DNA from: SIG587 sp045649505
GTDB taxonomy: Bacteria; Bacillota; Clostridia; Oscillospirales; Acutalibacteraceae
Direction: 5' to 3'
NCBI GenBank assembly: GCA_045649505.1
Contig: JAZRQA010000061.1
Span: forward strand, 1 to 64,000
DNA: 64,000 bases
Part shown: positions 44,310-52,807 of the stretch, piece after piece
Layout: each line of letters begins with the position of its first letter
How positions within the stretch are numbered: the stretch's first letter is position 1
Position numbers and translations under genes: made by a program
The notes under the pieces: generated by a model
Databases searched by the model: none
The model's input: the letters and a program-made list of their open reading frames with translations, nothing else
What the model was told of the DNA's origin: nothing

Positions 44310-44588
44310 AAAATATAAAGGCAATGACGAAGACGGTTTAGTTTTTCGGTTTTCAGAGAATCGGCGGTTGGTGCAAGCCGATAACCTACAAACTTTGTAA
44401 CCCATCCCTTCCGAGCCGGAGGTAAAAAAGGCGTTTCGCTTAGTAGATATCTCCCGTGATTGCTGCGTAAAGGCATAGGAATTGTAAGATTCCGAGAGTG
44501 GCAGTTTTTACTGCAATTTGAGTGGTACCGCGGATGTGAATTATCACACTCGTCTCAAAGAAATTGAGACGGGTGTTTTTTATTTTTT
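44310..44588 (+). promoter_or_regulatory. T-box leader 1, specifier read as ATC (Ile)
   Basis: A tRNA-sensing antitermination leader. Stem I has the GACGAAGA kink-turn part (about 44327), CAGAGAA and the distal loop GGTTGGTGCAAGCC. The conserved GAGC is at 44413-44416; counting back five bases plus one, as in known T-boxes, gives ATC at 44404-44406. The following base is C where a purine is usual, so this codon is the least certain of the three. The T-box sequence AGTGGTACCGCGG (44521-44533) pairs with the tRNA end; the terminator is CGTCTCAA/TTGAGACG (44551-44571) plus T-run. Confidence 0.88.
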
Positions 44589-44612
44589 AACCTGTCGAAA
44601 GGTGTGAGAAAA

Positions 44613-46880
44613 ATGTCAACAGTAGAAAATAAAAAATTATTAGAGGTGGCGGCGCGTATTCGCGAAATGCGCGAAATCTGCTCGCTTAGTACCGAAGAAA
44701 TGGCCGAAAAGACCGAGGTCAGCGTAGCCGAATACGAGGCTTATGAGGCAGGAAAACAGGATTTCCCCTTTACCTTTATTCATAAATGCGCCCTTGCCTT
44801 TAACCTTGGAATTTCCGACCTGCTTGAGGGCCACAGCGCCAACCTTTCCTCTTATACCGTTACCCGCAAAGGGCAAGGACAGGAGACAGCCAAGGAGGAA
44901 GGAATAAGTATTCAGAACTTGGCTCCCCTTTTCAGAAAGAAAATTGCCGAGCCTTATTGGGTACGCTATGACTATGACGAAAGTCTTCAAAACAAGCCTA
45001 TTCATCTGACCAAGCATTCAGGTCAGGAGTTTGACTTTGTTATGAGCGGTCGACTTAAAATTCAAATCGGTGATAATATTGAATATTTAAGCGAGGGTGA
45101 CAGCATTTATTATAACTCCTCCACCCCTCACGGTATGATAGCCGTTGACGGCAAAGAGTGTCTTTTTGTTGCCGTTGTTCTTCCCGGTGAGGATGAAAGC
45201 GAGCCCGCCGCAAGAAATACCATTATGTCGATGCACACCTCCACCAAAAGGCTTGTGAGCGATGAATTTATCACCACGGCGGAGAACGAAAAGGGTTATC
45301 TTGAAAAGATTGACTTTAAAAATGAAGACCGCTTTAACTTTGCCTTTGATGTGGTTGATGCCATTGCAAAGAAGGACCCCGAAAAGCTTGCTATGCTTCA
45401 TCTTGATAAAAACAAGGTGGAACGCCGCTTTACCTTTAATGATATGAAGCGCGCCTCTAACCAGTGCGCCAACTACTTTAAATCCCTCGGTATCAAAAAG
45501 GGTGACAAGGTTATGCTTGTACTCAAGCGTCATTATCAGTTCTGGTATGCAATTCTTGCTCTGCACAAGCTTGGCGCAATAGCTATTCCTGCAACAAATC
45601 AGCTTGTTGCTCACGATTTTGAGTACCGCTTTAACAGCGCCGATGTTAGCGCCATTGTTTGTACTGCTGACGGCGATGTTGCAAATCAGGTAGATTTAGC
45701 CCAGAGCACAAGCGCGACCTTAAAGACCAAGATCCTTGTGGGTGGCGAAAAAGAGGGCTGGCATAATTTTGATGAGGAATATCCTCTGTATTCAGCCCAC
45801 TACTATCGTGATGAAAATACCGCCTGTGGTGATGACCTTATGCTGATGTTCTTTACATCAGGCACCACAGGCTATCCAAAAATTGCCGCGCACAGCTATA
45901 AATATGCTTTAGGGCATTACATAACTGCAAAATACTGGCACGGCGTGAGTGAAGGCGGACTTCATTTTACAATCTCAGAAACAGGTTGGGGCAAAGCCCT
46001 TTGGGGCAAGCTTTACGGACAATGGCTGTGCGAGGGAGCGGTGTTTACCTATGACTTTGACCGCTTCGCCGCAAGTGATATTTTGCCTATGTTCGCAAAA
46101 TATAATATAACCACATTCTGCGCGCCCCCAACAATGCTTAGAATGATGATAAAAGAGGATATCTCAAGGTATGACCTTTCCTCCATAAAGCATATGACCA
46201 CTGCAGGTGAGGCTTTAAACCCTGAGGTTTACCGTCAGTTCGAAAAGGCAACGGGGCTTCAGATAATGGAAGGCTTCGGTCAGACCGAGCTTACCCTTGT
46301 TATTGCAAACCTTATGGGCGGCTCTCACAAGCTTGGCTCAATGGGAAAACCTACTCCCCTTTATGATGTTGATATTCTTGATCCTGACGGTAATCCAGTT
46401 GAGGACGGTGAAACAGGCGAAATTGTTGTTAAGACAAGTGATAAGGTGCCCTGTGGACTGTTCAGCGGATATTACAAAAATCAAGAAAAAACCGACGAGG
46501 TATGGCACGACGGCTATTACCACACAGGAGATACCGCCTGGCGTGATGAGGACGGATTCATCTGGTATGTGGGCAGAGTTGATGATGTTATCAAATCTTC
46601 GGGTTACCGTATAGGACCCTTTGAGATTGAAAGCGTTATAATGGAATTGCCTTATGTCCTTGAATGCGGCGTTTGCGCGGCACCTGATGAGGTGCGTGGT
46701 CAGGTAGTTAAGGCAAGCATTGTTCTGGTTAAGGGCACGAAAGAGTCCGATGAACTTAAAAAAGAGATACAGGATTATGTTAAGAATCACACTGCGCCCT
46801 ATAAGTATCCGCGTATTGTTGAGTTCAGGGAGTCTTTGCCTAAGACGATAAGCGGTAAAATTCAGCGAAACAAGCTTTAA
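44613..46880 (+). CDS. XRE-HTH / cupin / acyl-CoA ligase fusion protein 1
   Basis: A 755-residue protein with three parts: an XRE-type helix-turn-helix (about 10-66), a cupin barrel (about 105-195, GQEFDFVMSGRLKIQIGD and STPHGM), and an ANL-superfamily acyl-CoA ligase (about 235-755) with the AMP P-loop TSGTTGYPK (about 416-424), GFGQTE, and the catalytic Lys in the C-terminal SGKIQRNKL. It should form acyl-AMP and then acyl-CoA from a carboxylic acid. With an Ile-type T-box, 2-methylbutyrate is the inferred substrate. ATG 44613 has GAAAGGTG upstream. Paralogue at 47249. Confidence 0.87.
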   Translation: MSTVENKKLLEVAARIREMREICSLSTEEMAEKTEVSVAEYEAYEAGKQDFPFTFIHKCALAFNLGISDLLEGHSANLSSYTVTRKGQGQETAKEEGISIQNLAPLFRKKIAEPYWVRYDYDESLQNKPIHLTKHSGQEFDFVMSGRLKIQIGDNIEYLSEGDSIYYNSSTPHGMIAVDGKECLFVAVVLPGEDESEPAARNTIMSMHTSTKRLVSDEFITTAENEKGYLEKIDFKNEDRFNFAFDVVDAIAKKDPEKLAMLHLDKNKVERRFTFNDMKRASNQCANYFKSLGIKKGDKVMLVLKRHYQFWYAILALHKLGAIAIPATNQLVAHDFEYRFNSADVSAIVCTADGDVANQVDLAQSTSATLKTKILVGGEKEGWHNFDEEYPLYSAHYYRDENTACGDDLMLMFFTSGTTGYPKIAAHSYKYALGHYITAKYWHGVSEGGLHFTISETGWGKALWGKLYGQWLCEGAVFTYDFDRFAASDILPMFAKYNITTFCAPPTMLRMMIKEDISRYDLSSIKHMTTAGEALNPEVYRQFEKATGLQIMEGFGQTELTLVIANLMGGSHKLGSMGKPTPLYDVDILDPDGNPVEDGETGEIVVKTSDKVPCGLFSGYYKNQEKTDEVWHDGYYHTGDTAWRDEDGFIWYVGRVDDVIKSSGYRIGPFEIESVIMELPYVLECGVCAAPDEVRGQVVKASIVLVKGTKESDELKKEIQDYVKNHTAPYKYPRIVEFRESLPKTISGKIQRNKL

Positions 46881-46896
46881 TTTTAATAAAAAAGTA

Positions 46897-46926
46897 TTGA
46901 CACAAAGCCCACACTTATGATAAAAT
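46897..46926 (+). promoter_or_regulatory. Promoter of T-box unit 2 (Val)
   Basis: -35 TTGACA (46897-46902), 18-bp spacer, -10 TAAAAT (46921-46926). Confidence 0.83.
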
Positions 46927-46932
46927 ACTATA

Positions 46933-47226
46933 AAAATTGATAAAGGCTTTGACGAAGAGGGCATAATTTACCCCCTTGCCTTACAGAGAGATGGCGTTTG
47001 GTGCAAGCCATTGGCAAGAAATTATGTTTGTAGCTTCCGAGTCGGGAGAAAGAAAGGGGCGGCTTGCTCTGAGTAGAATCTTCCCGTGATTGCTGCGTAA
47101 AGGCATAGGAATTGTCAGATTCCGAGAGGGGCAGTTTTAAACTGCAATTTGAGTGGTACCGCGGGTCAACTGAAACTTTTCAGCGCTCGTCTCAAAGTCA
47201 TAACTTTGGGACGGGTGTTTTTTTCG
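46933..47226 (+). promoter_or_regulatory. T-box leader 2, specifier read as GTA (Val)
   Basis: Same architecture as leader 1: GACGAAGA, CAGAGAG, distal loop GTTTGGTGCAAGCC, conserved GAG at 47039-47041. Counting back gives GTA at 47030-47032 followed by the expected purine (G). The T-box sequence GAGTGGTACCGCGGG is at 47151-47165 and the terminator stem pairs 47188-47198 with 47203-47213. The stretch from about 47087 to the T-box sequence is almost identical to leader 1, so the two arose by duplication. Confidence 0.91.
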
Positions 47227-47248
47227 TCCCGGGAAATGGAGAAAATGT

Positions 47249-49540
47249 ATGGAACAAATTACAGGGCTTGATTTTAAAATCAAGGAAATGGCGTCCCGTA
47301 TCAGGGAGCTTCGAGAGCTTGAGGGCTTAACCACCGCCCAGATGGCTTTGAAAACCGATATTAGCGAAGGTGAATATATAGAGTGTGAGTCGGGCAAAAA
47401 GGATTTGAACTTTGCCTTTATTTATCGTTGTGCAATGGCGTTGAGCGTTAATGTTACCGATATTATCGAAGGTCACTCTCCTACACTTAAATCCTATACC
47501 GTTACCCGCTTCGGCGCAGGTCAGAAGGTTTCACAGGCTCACGGTATGACCTATTATAACCTTGCTTATGCTTTCCGCGACAGAATAGCCGAGCCTCTTT
47601 ATGTTCGCAGTGTTTACGACGAGAATGCCGAAAACACAAAGGATATTGAGCTTACCACCCACGCAGGTCAGGAGTGCGACCTGATTATCGAGGGTAATCT
47701 TATGGTTCAGATTGGTGAGCACAGGGAGATTTTGGGCCCAGGTGACAGCATCTATTTTGATTCTGACACACCTCACGGTATGATAGCCGTTGGCGGTAAA
47801 GACTGTATTTTTTATGCCATTGTTCTTAATCCCACAGGTGAGCCTATACCCGAGCTTACCACAAGGCAGGCGGTGAGAGAAAATCACAACGCCAAAAGAG
47901 ATACCAAGAACCGTATATATAAAAAGTATATTGATGTAGTTGAGAATGAAAACGGAACGCCTACCTCTATCACCTTTAAGAATACCGAGAAGTTCAACTT
48001 TGCTTTTGACCTTGTTGATGCTTTAAGCGAGCGCGAGCCTGAAAAAATGGCAATGTTGCACATTTCCCGAGATGGTGATGAGCGCCGTTTTACCTTTAAG
48101 GATATGAAAAAAGCAAGTGCCCAATGCGCTAACTACTTTAAATCCCTCGGCATTAAAAAGGGCGACAGAGTTATGCTTATTTTAAAGCGTCACTATCAAT
48201 TTTGGTTTGCAATGCTGGGTCTTAATAAGCTTGGCGCAATAGCTATTCCCGCACCTAATCAGCTTTTGGACCATGACCTTGAATACCGATTTAATGCGGC
48301 AGGGATTGACACAGTTATCTGCACCGCTGACGGTGATGTTGCAAGACAGGTAGATATTGCCGCCGCTAAATGCGATACAATACGTAATAAACTTATTGTA
48401 AACGGAAGCAGAGAGGGCTGGCGCAGTTTTGACGATGAGTACACCCTTTTCAGTTCCCATTTTGAGCGTAATGAGGACTCACCCTGCGGTGATGACCCGA
48501 TGCTTATGTTCTTTACCTCGGGTACTACGGGATATCCCAAGATTGCAACCCATAACCACAAATATCCGCTGGGACACTTCCACACCGCCAAATACTGGCA
48601 CGACGTTGACCCTGACGGACTGCACTTTACCATCTCGGATACGGGCTGGGCTAAGGCAATGTGGGGCAAGCTTTACGGACAGTGGCTGTGCGAGGCGGCA
48701 ACCTTTGTTTATGACTTTGACCGCTTTGATGCGGCAGAAATTCTGCCCATGTTTGCAAAGCATAAGATAACCACCTTCTGCGCGCCGCCCACAATGCTTC
48801 GTATGATGATAAAGCAGGATATTTCAAAATATGATTTCTCCTCTGTTAAGCATATGACCACTGCAGGTGAGGCTTTAAATCCTGAGGTATACCGTCAGTT
48901 TGAAAAGGCAACGGGACTGCAGATTATTGAAGGCTTCGGTCAGACCGAAAGCACTATGATTATAGGTAATATGGTTGGTGCTTCCCATAAAATCGGTTCA
49001 ATGGGCAAACCTGCCCCTATTTATAATGTTAAGATTGTTGACCCCGAAGGTAATGAGGTTGCCGTAGGCGAAACTGGTGAAATTGTTGTTGATATTTCAA
49101 ACGGCGCGCCCTGTGGACTCTTTACAGGCTACTACCGTGACGAGGCCAAAACAAAAGAGGTTTGGCATGACGGCTTCTATCATACGGGAGATACCGCCTG
49201 GAAGGATGAGGACGGCTTCTTCTGGTATGTTGGCCGTGTAGATGACGTTATCAAGTCCTCAGGCTACCGCATTGGTCCCTTTGAAATTGAAAGCGTTATT
49301 ATGGAATTACCTTATGTTCTTGAATGCGGCGTTTGCGCCGCACCCGATGAAGTGCGCGGTCAGGTAGTTAAGGCAAGCATTGTTCTTGTTGATGGCACCG
49401 AGGGTACTGATGAACTTAAAAAAGAGATACAAGAGTATGTTAAAAAGCATACTGCGCCCTACAAATATCCGCGAATCGTTGTATTTAAGGATTCTCTGCC
49501 CAAGACGGTAAGCGGAAAGATACAAAGGAACAAGCTTTAA
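47249..49540 (+). CDS. XRE-HTH / cupin / acyl-CoA ligase fusion protein 2
   Basis: A 763-residue paralogue of the 44613 protein with the same order: XRE helix-turn-helix (about 12-70), cupin (about 110-200, GQECDLIIEGNLMVQIGE and DTPHGM), ligase (about 240-763) with TSGTTGYPK (about 422), GFGQTES and the terminal SGKIQRNKL lysine. The C-terminal regions of the two are nearly the same, while the N-terminal thirds differ more. Under a Val-type T-box, isobutyrate is the inferred substrate. It heads an operon with ferredoxin oxidoreductase and aminotransferase genes; stop and next start overlap (TAATG). Confidence 0.87.
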   Translation: MEQITGLDFKIKEMASRIRELRELEGLTTAQMALKTDISEGEYIECESGKKDLNFAFIYRCAMALSVNVTDIIEGHSPTLKSYTVTRFGAGQKVSQAHGMTYYNLAYAFRDRIAEPLYVRSVYDENAENTKDIELTTHAGQECDLIIEGNLMVQIGEHREILGPGDSIYFDSDTPHGMIAVGGKDCIFYAIVLNPTGEPIPELTTRQAVRENHNAKRDTKNRIYKKYIDVVENENGTPTSITFKNTEKFNFAFDLVDALSEREPEKMAMLHISRDGDERRFTFKDMKKASAQCANYFKSLGIKKGDRVMLILKRHYQFWFAMLGLNKLGAIAIPAPNQLLDHDLEYRFNAAGIDTVICTADGDVARQVDIAAAKCDTIRNKLIVNGSREGWRSFDDEYTLFSSHFERNEDSPCGDDPMLMFFTSGTTGYPKIATHNHKYPLGHFHTAKYWHDVDPDGLHFTISDTGWAKAMWGKLYGQWLCEAATFVYDFDRFDAAEILPMFAKHKITTFCAPPTMLRMMIKQDISKYDFSSVKHMTTAGEALNPEVYRQFEKATGLQIIEGFGQTESTMIIGNMVGASHKIGSMGKPAPIYNVKIVDPEGNEVAVGETGEIVVDISNGAPCGLFTGYYRDEAKTKEVWHDGFYHTGDTAWKDEDGFFWYVGRVDDVIKSSGYRIGPFEIESVIMELPYVLECGVCAAPDEVRGQVVKASIVLVDGTEGTDELKKEIQEYVKKHTAPYKYPRIVVFKDSLPKTVSGKIQRNKL

Positions 49541-50205
49541 TGAAGGAATTTAAACGTTTAACTTTACTTTGCGGGCATTACGGCAGCGGCAAAACAAATG
49601 TTGCGGTTAATGTTGCATTTGAGCTTAAAAAAGTGTATAATAATGTAGCCGTTGCGGATTTGGATATAGTTAACCCCTATTTTCGCGCAAAGGATTCCCG
49701 TAAGGATTTTGAGCACAAGGGCATTCGCCTTATCTGCTCGGAATATGCCAACACAAATGTTGACATTCCTGCCTTACCCGCGGATATCTACACCATTACG
49801 GTAGACAAAAGCATGTACACCGTACTTGATATCGGCGGCGATGACCGCGGCGCCTACGCCCTTGGAAGAATTGCTGATGATATTAAGGCGGAAGACAACT
49901 ACGAGATGCTTATGGTAATAAACCGCTACCGTCCGCTTACCCCCGACGCGCAAAGCACTCTCGAGGTTATGCGGGAAATTGAGGCGGCGTGCAAAATCCC
50001 CTTTACGGGACTTGTTAATAATTCAAACCTCGGTGAGCTTACCGCGGCAAGCGATGTGCTTGAAAGCATACTCTATGCAAATGAGGTGTCAAGGCTTTCG
50101 GGGCTACCCGTGGTTATGACAACGGTAAATGAAAAACTGTATTGTGAGCTTGAGGACAGGGTGGAGAATTTATTTCCCCTTACTCTGCAATCCAAGTTGA
50201 TATAA
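49540..50205 (+). CDS. P-loop ATPase (ParA/CobQ-like) of unknown role
   Basis: A 221-residue nucleotide-binding protein with Walker A CGHYGSGKTNVAVNVA (11-26), a DLDIVNPYFR switch-like segment and VLDIGGDDRGAYALG. It resembles SIMIBI-class ATPases but lacks the deviant double-Lys Walker A of ParA proper. The gene sits between the acyl-CoA ligase and the ferredoxin, coupled to the ligase by TAATG. A role in cofactor or cluster handling for the oxidoreductase is conceivable; I do not recognise a characterised homologue. Confidence 0.75.
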   Translation: MKEFKRLTLLCGHYGSGKTNVAVNVAFELKKVYNNVAVADLDIVNPYFRAKDSRKDFEHKGIRLICSEYANTNVDIPALPADIYTITVDKSMYTVLDIGGDDRGAYALGRIADDIKAEDNYEMLMVINRYRPLTPDAQSTLEVMREIEAACKIPFTGLVNNSNLGELTAASDVLESILYANEVSRLSGLPVVMTTVNEKLYCELEDRVENLFPLTLQSKLI

Positions 50206-50222
50206 TTTAAGGAGCGATGAAT

Positions 50223-50429
50223 ATGGCAAAGCTTACATTTAAAACAGACCTTTGTAAGGGCTGCGGGCTGTGTGTTGATGCCTGCCCGAAAAATCTGCTG
50301 TGTCTGGCACCCGATAAGATAAATAAAAAGGGTCACCACCCAGTGGAAATAACCGATCAGAATGCCTGTATTGGCTGCGCTTTTTGCGCTACTATGTGCC
50401 CTGATTGCATTATTAAGGTAGAAAGGTAG
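50223..50429 (+). CDS. vorD: 2x[4Fe-4S] ferredoxin-type subunit of the 2-oxoacid oxidoreductase
   Basis: A 68-residue protein with two ferredoxin motifs, CKGCGLCVDACP and CIGCAFCATMCP. It is probably the delta subunit that passes electrons between the TPP enzyme and free ferredoxin. ATG 50223 has GGAG at 8 nt; an ATG at 50217 would be too close. It is 11 nt before the alpha subunit gene. Confidence 0.9.
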   Translation: MAKLTFKTDLCKGCGLCVDACPKNLLCLAPDKINKKGHHPVEITDQNACIGCAFCATMCPDCIIKVER

Positions 50430-50440
50430 GGAAAAAGGAT

Positions 50441-51508
50441 ATGTCTGATAAGGTACTTATGAAGGGCAATGAAGCCATTGCGGAAGCCGCTATTATTGCA
50501 GGCTGCCGACACTATTTCGGCTATCCCATTACTCCCCAAACCGAAATCGCCGCATATATGGCAAAAAAAATGCCTAAAATAGGCGGAACATTTTTACAGG
50601 CAGAAAGTGAAATTGCCGCAATAAATATGGTCTACGGCGTTTCCTCTACGGGTAAACGCGTTATGACATCATCCTCAAGTCCGGGTATTGCGCTTAAGAG
50701 CGAGGGACTTTCCTATCTCGCAGGCGCAGACCTTCCCGCACTTGTTGTAAATGTTCAGCGCGGCGGCCCCGGTCTTGGCGGTATTCAGCCCAGTCAGTCT
50801 GATTATTTTCAGGCTACCCGTGCAGGCGGTCACGGTGATTTCCGTATGATTGTTCTTGCCCCCGCATCCGTTCAGGAGATGGCAGAGCTTACCGTTAAGG
50901 GCTTTGAGCTTGCGGATACATACAGAATGACTTCTATGATACTTGCTGACGGTACAATGGGTCAGATGATGGAGCCCGTTTCCCTTGACCTTGAGGTTGC
51001 TCCCGCTCCCGAAAAGCCTTGGGCTACTACAGGCACCAAGGGGATACGCCCCCACAATATTGTAAATTCACTTTTCCTTGCTCCCGAAGAGCTTGAGAAG
51101 TTTAATTTTGACCGTTTTGAGCGTTATAAATACATTGAAGAAAACGAAGCAATGTATGAGGAATATATGATGGAGGATGCCGAAATTTGCATAGCTGCCT
51201 TCGGTATTGCCGCCCGTGTTTCTAAAAACGCTATAAACGAGGCAAGAAAGCAGGGTATTAAGGTTGGTATGATTAGACCTATTACCCTTTGGCCCTTCCC
51301 TAACGCCCCATTTGAAAAAGCTGCAGATAAGGTAAATTCGATTATATGCGTTGAGCTTTCAATGGGTCAGATGATCGAGGATGTACGCCTTGCCACACAC
51401 TGCAAGGTTGACGTAACCCTTTGCAACCGTGTAGGCGGTATGATACCCTCTCCCGAACAGGTGCTTGAGGCTATAAAAGTGGCGGCTAAAAACGGAGGTG
51501 CAAAATAA
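50441..51508 (+). CDS. vorB: 2-oxoacid:ferredoxin oxidoreductase alpha subunit (VorB-like)
   Basis: A 355-residue alpha subunit: pyrimidine-binding domain start MKGNEAIAEAAIIAGCRHYFGYPITPQTEI, the GGPGLGGIQPSQSDY segment, and a C-terminal transketolase-like domain (about 240-350). The close set of four small subunits is the VOR/KOR type rather than the single-chain pyruvate enzyme. Substrate cannot be read from sequence; the branched-chain aminotransferase downstream and the Val T-box favour branched 2-oxoacids. It overlaps the beta gene by 1 nt. Confidence 0.88.
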   Translation: MSDKVLMKGNEAIAEAAIIAGCRHYFGYPITPQTEIAAYMAKKMPKIGGTFLQAESEIAAINMVYGVSSTGKRVMTSSSSPGIALKSEGLSYLAGADLPALVVNVQRGGPGLGGIQPSQSDYFQATRAGGHGDFRMIVLAPASVQEMAELTVKGFELADTYRMTSMILADGTMGQMMEPVSLDLEVAPAPEKPWATTGTKGIRPHNIVNSLFLAPEELEKFNFDRFERYKYIEENEAMYEEYMMEDAEICIAAFGIAARVSKNAINEARKQGIKVGMIRPITLWPFPNAPFEKAADKVNSIICVELSMGQMIEDVRLATHCKVDVTLCNRVGGMIPSPEQVLEAIKVAAKNGGAK

Positions 51509-52263
51509 TGGTAGTTTTTGATAAACCTAAGGCTTTAACAGATGTGCCTATGCACTACTGCCCCGGTTGCACACACGGTATTGTTCACCGCCTTGTTGCC
51601 GAGGTTATTGATGAGCTCCAAATTGAGGGCAAGACCATTGGTATTGCGCCTGTTGGTTGCTCTGTTATGGCTTATAACTATTTTAACTGTGATATGATTG
51701 AAGCAGCTCACGGACGCGCTCCTGCAGTTGCTACGGGCGTTAAGCGTTCCGACCCTGACAACCACATCGTGTTTACATATCAGGGTGACGGTGACCTTGC
51801 TTCAATCGGTATGGCTGAAACCGTGCATAGCGCGGCAAGAAACGAGAACATCACCGTTATATTCATTAACAACGCAATTTACGGTATGACAGGCGGTCAG
51901 ATGGCACCTACCTCTCTGCCCGGTCAGGTTACTCAAACCTCACCCTATGGCCGTGATGTAAAGCAATGCGGTTACCCCGTTAAGGTTTGCGAAATGCTTA
52001 GCGAGCTTGAGGGTCCCGAATATCTTGAGCGCGTTACCGTAAACAATGTTAAGAATATTAAAAACGCCAAGAAGGCTATAAAGAAGGCCTTCCAGAATCA
52101 GATAGACGGCAAGGGCTTCTCCCTTGTAGAGGTAGTTTCGACCTGTCCCACCAACTGGGGTATGACTCCGCAGAAGGCACTCAAATGGATAGATGACAAT
52201 ATGCTGCCCTACTATCCTTTGGGCGTTTATAAAGACCGTTCTGCCCAAAAGGAGGAGAAATAA
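51508..52263 (+). CDS. vorA: 2-oxoacid:ferredoxin oxidoreductase beta subunit, TPP-binding (VorA-like)
   Basis: A 251-residue TPP-binding subunit with CPGCTHG near the start and the Mg-TPP motif GDGDLASIGMAETVHSAARN ending in NNAIYGMTGGQMAPT. It performs decarboxylation or, in reverse, carboxylation of the acyl-TPP intermediate. Coupled to both neighbours by TAATG-type overlaps. Confidence 0.9.
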   Translation: MVVFDKPKALTDVPMHYCPGCTHGIVHRLVAEVIDELQIEGKTIGIAPVGCSVMAYNYFNCDMIEAAHGRAPAVATGVKRSDPDNHIVFTYQGDGDLASIGMAETVHSAARNENITVIFINNAIYGMTGGQMAPTSLPGQVTQTSPYGRDVKQCGYPVKVCEMLSELEGPEYLERVTVNNVKNIKNAKKAIKKAFQNQIDGKGFSLVEVVSTCPTNWGMTPQKALKWIDDNMLPYYPLGVYKDRSAQKEEK

Positions 52264-52802
52264 TGAGTACCAAAAATTTTCTGTTTTCCGGTTTCGGTGG
52301 TCAGGGTATTCTCTTTGCAGGTAAGTTCCTTGCCTACAAGGGTCTGTATGAAGGTAAAAATGTAAGCTGGCTGCCCTCCTACGGCCCCGAAATGCGCGGC
52401 GGTACCGCAAGCTGCTCGGTTATTGTAAGCGAAGAAGCAGTTGGCTCGCCGATAGTATCAAACCCCGATATTCTGGTTGCAATGAATCTGCCCAGCCTTG
52501 ATAAATTTGAAAATGATATTGTATCAGGCGGTCTTGTGTTTGCCGATTCCGCTCTTATTGAGCGCAAGGTAAACCGTGACGATATTACCGCTTATTACAT
52601 TCCTGCAACCCGTCTTGCAGGTGAAAACGGTATGCCCACGCTTGCTAATATGATTATTATGGGCAAGATTTTAAAGGTGCTCGGCGAGTATGATGAGGAA
52701 AGCCTTAAAGCTACAATGGCAAAGGTTATCCCCCCGAAGCACGCAGATATGCTTGAAGTAAACCTTAAGGCACTTAAAATCGGTGCCAATTATGAGGAGT
52801 AA
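52263..52802 (+). CDS. vorC: 2-oxoacid:ferredoxin oxidoreductase gamma subunit (VorC-like)
   Basis: A 179-residue gamma subunit with the family start FLFSGFGGQGILFAGKFLAY, SYGPEMRGGTASCSVIVS (shown here around 37-55) and NMIIMGKILK. It probably shapes the CoA-binding side of the complex. It ends 5 nt before the aminotransferase gene. Confidence 0.92.
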   Translation: MSTKNFLFSGFGGQGILFAGKFLAYKGLYEGKNVSWLPSYGPEMRGGTASCSVIVSEEAVGSPIVSNPDILVAMNLPSLDKFENDIVSGGLVFADSALIERKVNRDDITAYYIPATRLAGENGMPTLANMIIMGKILKVLGEYDEESLKATMAKVIPPKHADMLEVNLKALKIGANYEE

Positions 52803-52807
52803 TTAAA

